The notes under the pieces are model-generated. The model worked only from the letters and a program-made list of their open reading frames with translations, had not been told where the DNA came from and made no database searches. Shown here in pieces: positions 34,825 through 39,996 of a DNA stretch of 39,996 nt. Location of the stretch: NCBI GenBank assembly GCA_018883325.1, contig VEQH01000039.1, forward strand, positions 1-39,996, given 5' to 3'. A program made the position numbers and the translations under genes. The stretch comes from Flavobacteriales bacterium. GTDB lineage: Bacteria; Bacteroidota; Bacteroidia; Flavobacteriales_D; Crocinitomicaceae. Numbering within the stretch: the first letter of the stretch is position 1; the number at the start of each line of letters is the position of its first letter.

Positions 34825-34908
34825 AGCATCACCAATTTTAGATCCTTTTTCTATGCCGAAAAGACCGTAAATTAACTAATCAGCAAAAAGTTGTGTCCAA
34901 GTAAACAT
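34825..34908 (-). other. In-frame N-terminal extension of the permease with an amber codon
   Basis: An ATG at 34906-34908, 11 bases after the rhodanese stop, opens a frame reading MFTWTQLFAD, then TAG (34876-34878), then LIYGLFGIEKGSKIGDA and directly into the permease at LNFFVFDTIK. The order of residues matches the usual start of this family, in which a Trp (FADWLVY-like) stands at the position of the stop. A single change, TGG to TAG, explains it. Confidence 0.8.
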
Positions 34909-34919
34909 AACTGATTAAA

Positions 34920-35333
34920 TCAGCAACAACTGGTTGAACCGCCAGAAGTAGGTGTGCAACAACTATTTGAAGTTGTATTTCCTAAAACTACTGAAGTGTC
35001 TCCTTTTGTTGGAAATCCTTTTTCTACCCAACGATTAATCCCATGTTGCATGTTAACCACTTTTTCAGAATTATAACCATGATTAATTAAAAATCCTGCT
35101 GCACGCAAACTTCTTCCACCACTCCTACAAACCATAACCACGTCTTTTTCAGTAGGAATTTCTTCAAATCGATTTTCAAATTCGCTTAAAGGTATATTTA
35201 AAATCAGTGGAACATCGTATGCTAAAACTTCTACTTCATCATTTTCTCGAACATCGACCAACAACGCTCCATTTTTGATCCACTCTTGGGTTGTTGTTGG
35301 ACAAATTTCTTTTACTAAGTTTTGATTACTCAT
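34920..35333 (-). CDS. Rhodanese-like protein with Cys-rich tail
   Basis: A 137-residue single-domain rhodanese. The active-site loop VMVCRSGGRS contains Cys69 and fits the CxxGxR pattern of sulfurtransferases; the N-terminal LVDVRENDEVE is the usual first motif. After the domain comes a short tail ending SCCTPTSGGSTSCC, with two CC pairs in 16 residues, plausible for binding soft metals or As(III). Located 2 bases after the thioredoxin-like gene and 11 bases before the apparent permease ATG, it belongs to the arsR cluster. Confidence 0.85.
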   Translation of the reverse strand: MSNQNLVKEICPTTTQEWIKNGALLVDVRENDEVEVLAYDVPLILNIPLSEFENRFEEIPTEKDVVMVCRSGGRSLRAAGFLINHGYNSEKVVNMQHGINRWVEKGFPTKGDTSVVLGNTTSNSCCTPTSGGSTSCC

Positions 35334-35335
35334 GT

Positions 35336-35572
35336 TTATTTTTTTAATAATTCAACAATTTCATTGACTTCAGCAATTCGACCCTTTACCAATTGTTTGT
35401 CATCAATCATTAAAACAGGTGTCACCAATACATTATAATTCATTAGTTCTTCAATATCTTCGATTTTGGTTACTTCTGCTTCAATTCCTGAACGTTTGAT
35501 AGCTTCTTGTACATTTTGAAATGTAGTATTACATTTTGAACATCCTGTACCTAATACTTTAATATTTTTCAT
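35336..35572 (-). CDS. Small thioredoxin-like redox protein
   Basis: A 78-residue cytoplasmic protein of the redox-active disulfide protein 2 / glutaredoxin-like type. LGTGCSKCNTT carries the CxxC pair (Cys11, Cys14) after the first strand, and NVLVTPVLMIDD contains the cis-Pro loop. It could deliver electrons for arsenate or disulfide reduction. An 18-bp palindrome (35587-35604) lies 15 bases before its ATG. Confidence 0.88.
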   Translation of the reverse strand: MKNIKVLGTGCSKCNTTFQNVQEAIKRSGIEAEVTKIEDIEELMNYNVLVTPVLMIDDKQLVKGRIAEVNEIVELLKK

Positions 35573-35586
35573 ATTATAATTTTAAT

Positions 35587-35604
35587 GTTCGTAAAATTAC
35601 GAAC
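35587..35604 (-). promoter_or_regulatory. ArsR operator candidate before the thioredoxin-like gene
   Basis: GTTCGTAAAATTACGAAC is an inverted repeat with 8-bp arms and a 2-base centre. Its core CGTAAAATTACG differs at one position from the core before arsR (35955-35966). On the minus strand it contains TAATTTTA, close to the -7 promoter box TAnnTTTG. ArsR-family dimers bind such palindromes over the promoter. Confidence 0.7.
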
Positions 35605-35637
35605 TATTTACAATAAACCGAATTACTTATCATAAAA

Positions 35638-35937
35638 TTAATCCAAAAAAGAAATGAGTAAGCCTTTAGCTAATTGCCAGTTTTCTTTGTTGATACAGTA
35701 CTTTGTTTTGGGTGGAGTAATCTCCCCTTGAATAAGTCCTGCTTCTTTTAACACTTTAAGATGTTGAGAAAGAGTACTATTAGCAATTGGAAGTTCATCA
35801 GCCATATCTCCATGAAAACAACAACTTTGCTTACTTAACAACTCTAGAATTGCTACTCGTACTGGATGCCCTAAAGCGTTAGAAAATTTAGCAATTAATT
35901 CTTGCTTTTGTGTGTACTTTACAGCTTTGTCTGTCAT
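35638..35937 (-). CDS. ArsR/SmtB-family repressor
   Basis: A 99-residue winged-helix protein. The helix-turn-helix ADELPIANSTLSQHLKVLKEAGLI and the following beta-wing (GEITPPKTKYCINKE) are clear. A Cys pair (Cys39-Cys40 in SKQSCCFHGD) lies just before the recognition region, the place where ArsR proteins bind As(III) or Sb(III). It probably represses itself and the downstream genes; two matching palindromes support this. First gene of the minus-strand cluster. Confidence 0.92.
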   Translation of the reverse strand: MTDKAVKYTQKQELIAKFSNALGHPVRVAILELLSKQSCCFHGDMADELPIANSTLSQHLKVLKEAGLIQGEITPPKTKYCINKENWQLAKGLLISFLD

Positions 35938-36221
35938 TCTAAAAATAAATTAAACGTAAAAATACGAATAGAAAGTGAAAACAAAGAATAAGAAACGAAC
36001 GTTGTGAACAATTAACTAAGCTAGATTACTTTTTTAGAATGTTTGAGACTTATTATTAAAAAAGCCACATCAATTTTTAAGGAATTGATCTAATTTATTT
36101 CCTGTTTGTTATTGCATTTCATTTTTCACGAGAAATAATTGAGAAATATAATACAAAATCAAGTACTCTGTTTTTGAAATCCTACACAAAAAGCAATCAT
36201 TACATTTACAATTCTAAACTA
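35938..36221. other. Gap between arsR and the LuxR-type gene
   Basis: This 284-base stretch contains the arsR promoter and operator at its left end (35955-35985). The remainder is AT-rich. I see no further gene, hairpin terminator or repeat that I would defend; the LuxR-type gene ends at 36222. Confidence 0.5.
35955..35985 (-). promoter_or_regulatory. arsR promoter with overlapping operator
   Basis: On the minus strand TTTG (35985-35982), a 17-base spacer and TATTTTTA (35964-35957) resemble the -33/-7 promoter with one mismatch in the -7 box. The palindrome CGTAAAAATACG (35955-35966) covers the -7 box exactly, so ArsR binding there would block transcription. It lies 18 bases before the arsR ATG. 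Confidence 0.6.
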
Positions 36222-36710
36222 CTATTTGTAATAAACTTTTAAAAGGTAATCAACTATTTTTTCTTTGGGTTTTAAACCTAATTTACTTTTTAGCTTTACT
36301 TTGTAAACTCTTACTGTTCCTGAAGTTAAACCTGTTAATGTTGCAATATCATTAATTGACGTTTGTTGAATTATCAACAAAAAAAACAAAATCTCCGTAT
36401 CATTTAAATTGGAATGAATTTGTGAAATTCTCTTTTTGAATATTTTTATCGATATTGGTTTATGAGCAGTCTTTGTCTTTTCTTTTTTTAAAACTAACTT
36501 TTGAAGAATTAGACAGAGATTGCCAATTTTTTCATTGCCAATTAAACTAGATTCCTGCTTTATTTGTTCAATAACATTTGTAAATTCATTTATTTTTAAG
36601 AATAAAAAATTAGAATTCAATTTTTGAATATTTTCAGTTTTCATAGTTTCAAATTGTCTTGTTTCTATTGTTTTTTCGAAGGCGTTAAATAAAAAATAGT
36701 TTTCAATCAT
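36222..36710 (-). CDS. LuxR-type helix-turn-helix protein
   Basis: About 162 residues. The C-terminal 60 residues form a LuxR/NarL-type DNA-binding domain (ILFFLLIIQQTSINDIATLTGLTSGTVRVYKVKLKSKLG), with the recognition helix at TSGTVRVYKVKLK. The N-terminal 100 residues are helical and Lys/Asn-rich; there is no receiver domain or sensor that I recognise. The ATG at 36710 (MIENYFLF) is preferred over a GTG at 36737. Coding sequence is very AT-rich compared with neighbours. It precedes the large repeat protein, but that gene lies upstream on the same strand, 117 bases away. Confidence 0.8.
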   Translation of the reverse strand: MIENYFLFNAFEKTIETRQFETMKTENIQKLNSNFLFLKINEFTNVIEQIKQESSLIGNEKIGNLCLILQKLVLKKEKTKTAHKPISIKIFKKRISQIHSNLNDTEILFFLLIIQQTSINDIATLTGLTSGTVRVYKVKLKSKLGLKPKEKIVDYLLKVYYK

Positions 36711-36853
36711 TACTCTGAAATTTAGTAATAAAGACACTTAAAAGCTATTATTTTAATGATTACTATTTTTTTTAAATTGCCTCTTCTTTAATTGTTTAGA
36801 GTAAAATATACTTTCAAAAAAACAAATGAGCTACACTACAAATACCTCGAAAA

Positions 36854-39800
36854 TTATTTAATGACTAATTGTTTTCTACCTATTAGCTTACCATTTCCCC
36901 ACAATTGAACGATGTAAATACCTGGAAGATAATTTGGATTGATTCTATAAAGATTCACACCCTCTTCTCCAACAAACTCTTGTTCTAAAACTTTCTTCCC
37001 AGTCATATCTTGAACTGACAATTTTATTGGAGATGAAGCATTTTTTAAAGAAAAAATAACATTCACATCTTCGCTTGTTGGATTTGGAAATAATTCAAAA
37101 ACTTGAATTTCATCACAAGTTATAAGAATCGGATCATACGTTTTGATCTTTCCATCTATATCATATTGTTGTAAGCGCACATACACCAATTCAGCGCGAT
37201 TATCCAAAATCCATTCATAATTTAAAAGTGAATTACTATTTCCAGCTGCTTCAATTATATCTCCACTTATCCACGATTCTCCATCATTAGAATATTCAGG
37301 TTGGAAATACCACGAATCCTTTTCTGAGGCAGTTGCCCATTGAATTTGCTTGGTTTCATTTTCACATGAACCATTTAAAAACAATAATTCTACTGGAAGT
37401 GGAGAACCTAACCCTCCAAGTGTGACTTCTGAAAAAGAATTCCAACCCGAAAAACTAACTGTATTATTATCAGGGTTATGTGTTCCTCCATATTCAGTCC
37501 ATTCTTCACTTGGATTTGCTCTTCTGTAAATACTCAAAGCACCTATGCCAGCATCATTTAGATACTTAAAAGTTATTGTTGCGTTCAAACTTCCATTGTT
37601 AAGTACTGTATTACCCATTGGATCTTTTACTACATAAGATCTTTCAATAGAGTTTTCAGAATTGGTAGAATTTGATTGTCCATTATAAACAGGTAGTGGC
37701 AGTCGTTCGTGCCTGCGTTCAACCACAACTGTTCCCATATCCACAGAAGGATTTATTGAAAGCCCCAAAGAACCTGGATCTACTGTTGAATTAGCAGAAA
37801 TATTTCTTATTGCTTTTATTAAAGATGTTGGACAATCGCAATATGCATAACTTGAAGCGGATTCCCCGATAAGATTACCTGTTGTTCCTAAATCAACTTC
37901 ATTTTGCATTATTTTCAAATTACCATTACTGAAAATCAACTCATTAGTTATTGCAATGTTACTGCCTAATTGAACTTCAACATTTCCTGTTTTGTTTAGT
38001 TTTAGGTTATAGAATGTTTTACTATTAGAAGACATTACAACAACTGAATTAGTAGGTCCTGATAATTCTACTGTTGAATTAACACCTGGTGTAAAAGTTC
38101 CCATATTGATAAAATCACCAAACACATTTAACTTAGAATTTAAACCGATTGTCAGGCTCGCATCTTCACCAACATATACATCCTTAGAATTAAATGAGCC
38201 TTCTGATGGAATTTGAGCTGAATTGGTAGCTGATACACATGAACCAGCAATATTATAATTTACGATATAGACTTTATCGTTTTGAGTCGAAGGACTTGTA
38301 GGAATTGACCAGACTCCATTATTTAACTGATACCAATTTGCCAAAACAGCGCAATCACCACTCACATTACCATTCCAAAGGTAATCCCCATTTGCTACAT
38401 CTATGTTATTGACTGAAATTTCAATTATTGGTTGATTAACTATCACTGAAGAAATTGTTGAATTTTCAGCAGCACAAGCTCCACTATTTACAACCGCTCT
38501 GTAATAGGTCGTGGTTGTTAAGTTAGTCGCTGTTAAAGTCGTAGTGGTGTTTGCAATGGTGGTACCTGCTGTTGCGAAATTATCAAGTGATGATTCCCAT
38601 CTTACAACATTTCCTGTGTGTCCACTCAAAGTGAAAGTAGTCGAATTTGTTCCTGTACAAACCGAAGCACTTCCCACAATCGTTCCGCCCACAGAAGCAG
38701 GACTTACCGTTACAGTTCCCGTAGCACTATTGGCTGTAGCACAAGTTCCTGATTGGACCACCGCTCTGTAATAAGTAGTGGCTGTTAAGTTGGTTGCTGT
38801 TAGAGTCGTAGTGGTGTTTGCAATGGTGGTACCTGCTGTTGCGAAATTATCAAGTGATGATTCCCATCTTACAACATTTCCTGTATGACCACTCAAAGTC
38901 AAAGTAGTAGAATTGGTTCCTGTACAAACCGAAGCACTGCCTGCAATCGTTCCGCCCACAGATGCTGGACTCACCGTTACAGTTCCCGTAGCACTATTCG
39001 CTGTAGTACAAGTTCCTGATTGAACCACCGCTCTGTAATAAGTAGTGGCTGTTAAGTTGGTCGCTGTTAAAGTCGTAGTCGTGTTTGTAATGTTCGTAAC
39101 CCCTGAAGCAAAAGTACTCGAAGTTGAAGATTCCCATCTTACCACATTGCCTATATGTCCACTCAAAGTCAAAGTAGTAGAATTTGTTCCTGTACAAACC
39201 GAAGCACTTCCCGCAATCGTTCCGCCCACAGAAGCAGGACTCACCGTTACAGTTCCCGTAGCACTATTCGCTGTAGCACAAGAACCTGATTGCACCACCG
39301 CTCTGTAATAGGTAGTGGCTGTTAAGTTGGTTGCTGTTAGAGTCGTAGTGGTGTTTGCAATGGTGGTACCTGCTGTTGCGAAATTATCAAGTGATGATTC
39401 CCATCTTACAACATTTCCTGTATGTCCACTCAAAGTCAAAGTAGTCGAATTGGTTCCTGTACAAACCGAAGCACTGCCTGCAATCGTTCCGCCCACAGAT
39501 GCTGGACTCACCGTTACAGTTCCCGTAGCACTATTCGCTGTAGCACAAGTTCCTGATTGAACCACCGCTCTGTAATAAGTAGTGGCGGATAAGTTTGTCG
39601 CTGTTAAAGTCGTAGTGGTGTTTGCAATATTCGTAACCCCTGAAGCAAAAGTACTCGAAGTAGAAGATTCCCATCTTACTACATTTCCTGTGTGTCCACT
39701 CAAAGTGAAAGTAGTCGAATTTGTTCCTGTACAAACCGAAGCACTGCCTGCAATGGTTCCGCCCACAGAAGCAGGACTTACCGTTACAGTTCCCGTTGCA

Positions 39801-39996
39801 CTATTTGCTGTAGCACAAGTTCCTGATTGCACCACCGCTCTGTAATAGGTCGTCGTGGTTGTTAAGTTAGTCGCTGTTAAAGTCGTAGTGGTGTTTGCAA
39901 TATTCGTAACCCCTGAAGCAAAAGTACTCGAAGTAGAAGATTCCCATCTTACTACATTTCCTGTGTGTCCACTCAAAGTGAAAGTAGTCGAATTTG
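36854..39996 (-). CDS. Large secreted repeat protein with type IX sorting domain (partial, N-terminus outside window)
   Basis: The frame is open to the right edge of the window, so only the C-terminal 1047 or so residues are seen. From the N-side: at least five and a half near-identical Ig/PKD-like repeats of 89 or 90 residues (VGGTIAGSASVCTGTNSTT... YYRAVVQSG), a roughly 200-residue region with beta-rich segments (SEGSFNSKDVYVGEDASLTI), a domain beginning LPVELLFLNGSCENETKQIQW that is common in Bacteroidota surface proteins, and a last 80 residues of the type IX secretion sorting type A (VFELFPNPTSEDVNVIF ... GIYIVQLWGNGKLIGRKQLVIK). It is probably exported over the outer membrane and exposed or released; adhesion is a guess. 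Confidence 0.92.
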   Translation of the reverse strand, partial: NSTTFTLSGHTGNVVRWESSTSSTFASGVTNIANTTTTLTATNLTTTTTYYRAVVQSGTCATANSATGTVTVSPASVGGTIAGSASVCTGTNSTTFTLSGHTGNVVRWESSTSSTFASGVTNIANTTTTLTATNLSATTYYRAVVQSGTCATANSATGTVTVSPASVGGTIAGSASVCTGTNSTTLTLSGHTGNVVRWESSLDNFATAGTTIANTTTTLTATNLTATTYYRAVVQSGSCATANSATGTVTVSPASVGGTIAGSASVCTGTNSTTLTLSGHIGNVVRWESSTSSTFASGVTNITNTTTTLTATNLTATTYYRAVVQSGTCTTANSATGTVTVSPASVGGTIAGSASVCTGTNSTTLTLSGHTGNVVRWESSLDNFATAGTTIANTTTTLTATNLTATTYYRAVVQSGTCATANSATGTVTVSPASVGGTIVGSASVCTGTNSTTFTLSGHTGNVVRWESSLDNFATAGTTIANTTTTLTATNLTTTTYYRAVVNSGACAAENSTISSVIVNQPIIEISVNNIDVANGDYLWNGNVSGDCAVLANWYQLNNGVWSIPTSPSTQNDKVYIVNYNIAGSCVSATNSAQIPSEGSFNSKDVYVGEDASLTIGLNSKLNVFGDFINMGTFTPGVNSTVELSGPTNSVVVMSSNSKTFYNLKLNKTGNVEVQLGSNIAITNELIFSNGNLKIMQNEVDLGTTGNLIGESASSYAYCDCPTSLIKAIRNISANSTVDPGSLGLSINPSVDMGTVVVERRHERLPLPVYNGQSNSTNSENSIERSYVVKDPMGNTVLNNGSLNATITFKYLNDAGIGALSIYRRANPSEEWTEYGGTHNPDNNTVSFSGWNSFSEVTLGGLGSPLPVELLFLNGSCENETKQIQWATASEKDSWYFQPEYSNDGESWISGDIIEAAGNSNSLLNYEWILDNRAELVYVRLQQYDIDGKIKTYDPILITCDEIQVFELFPNPTSEDVNVIFSLKNASSPIKLSVQDMTGKKVLEQEFVGEEGVNLYRINPNYLPGIYIVQLWGNGKLIGRKQLVIK
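38440..39996 (-). repeat. Coding tandem repeat, 267/270-bp period
   Basis: The same junction word (CCCACAGA on the + strand) recurs with steps of 267, 270, 267 and 270 bases (38691, 38958, 39228, 39495, 39765). Two unit types differ in the middle: SSLDNFATAGTTIANT (89 residues) and SSTSSTFASGVTNIANT (90 residues). The order seen from N to C is B, B, A, B, A, A. DNA identity between units is very high, so the array is prone to recombination and to assembly collapse. Confidence 0.92.

Noticed and set aside
37266..37274. TTATCCACG resembling a DnaA box
   Set aside because: A single near match inside the coding region of the secreted protein, far from dnaA, is expected by chance.
38511..39845. 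Repeated + strand open frames opposite the secreted repeat protein
   Set aside because: They are antisense shadows of the repeat units; each is the same reading of the same repeat.

Overview
The window looks like a chromosomal segment of a Bacteroidota bacterium, most likely order Flavobacteriales. The evidence is the low-GC coding style, promoter boxes of the Bacteroidetes type (TTTG, 19 bases, TAnnTTTG) before rplU, a C-terminal type IX secretion sorting domain on the large repeat protein at the right end, the division cluster order without murF or ddl, and the Bacteroidetes-type AMP nucleosidase. A closer placement (for example Crocinitomicaceae/Fluviicola) is only a guess. No rRNA, tRNA, CRISPR array or insertion sequence was seen.

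Layout. 1-4400: a degenerate repeat, a small lipoprotein, a membrane-anchored patatin-like lipase, a formimidoylglutamase-type ureohydrolase overlapping a YbgC-type thioesterase. 4672-7294: dnaA, a low-molecular-weight phosphatase and an RsmI-family methyltransferase, all on +. 7447-24354: a long minus-strand division and cell wall (dcw) cluster, reading mraZ, rsmH, ftsL-like, ftsI-type PBP, murE, mraY, murD, an unrecognised 149-residue gene, ftsW, murG, murC, ftsQ, ftsA, ftsZ, yqeY. Most junctions overlap or abut, but a 445-base gap with 26-bp tandem repeats separates murG from murC. A hairpin at 7395-7420 closes the cluster. 24640-32312 (+): an EamA transporter, rplU-rpmA, a four-helix-bundle gene bracketed by inverted repeats, lnt, a remnant of a DUF4143-type ATPase (minus), lysS, AMP nucleosidase and a rhomboid protease.

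32336-35937 (minus) is an arsenic-type accessory cluster: arsR, small thioredoxin-like protein, rhodanese with a Cys-rich tail, permease, ArsF-like lipoprotein, ArsG-like transporter, DinB-like protein. Two nearly identical palindromes lie before arsR and before the thioredoxin gene and are good candidates for the ArsR operator. The permease reading frame carries an in-frame TAG at codon 11 of its apparent full-length form. 36222-39996: a LuxR-type HTH protein and the C-terminal part of a secreted protein built from near-identical 89/90-residue repeats that runs off the right edge.

The dcw genes together make lipid-linked peptidoglycan precursor and assemble the division ring; murE carries the DNPR motif expected for meso-diaminopimelate. 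The items most worth a second look are the unknown gene inside the dcw cluster, the amber-interrupted permease with the twin ArsR operators, the bracketed four-helix gene, the DUF4143 remnant, and the repeat-rich gaps. I found no clear wholly new system.
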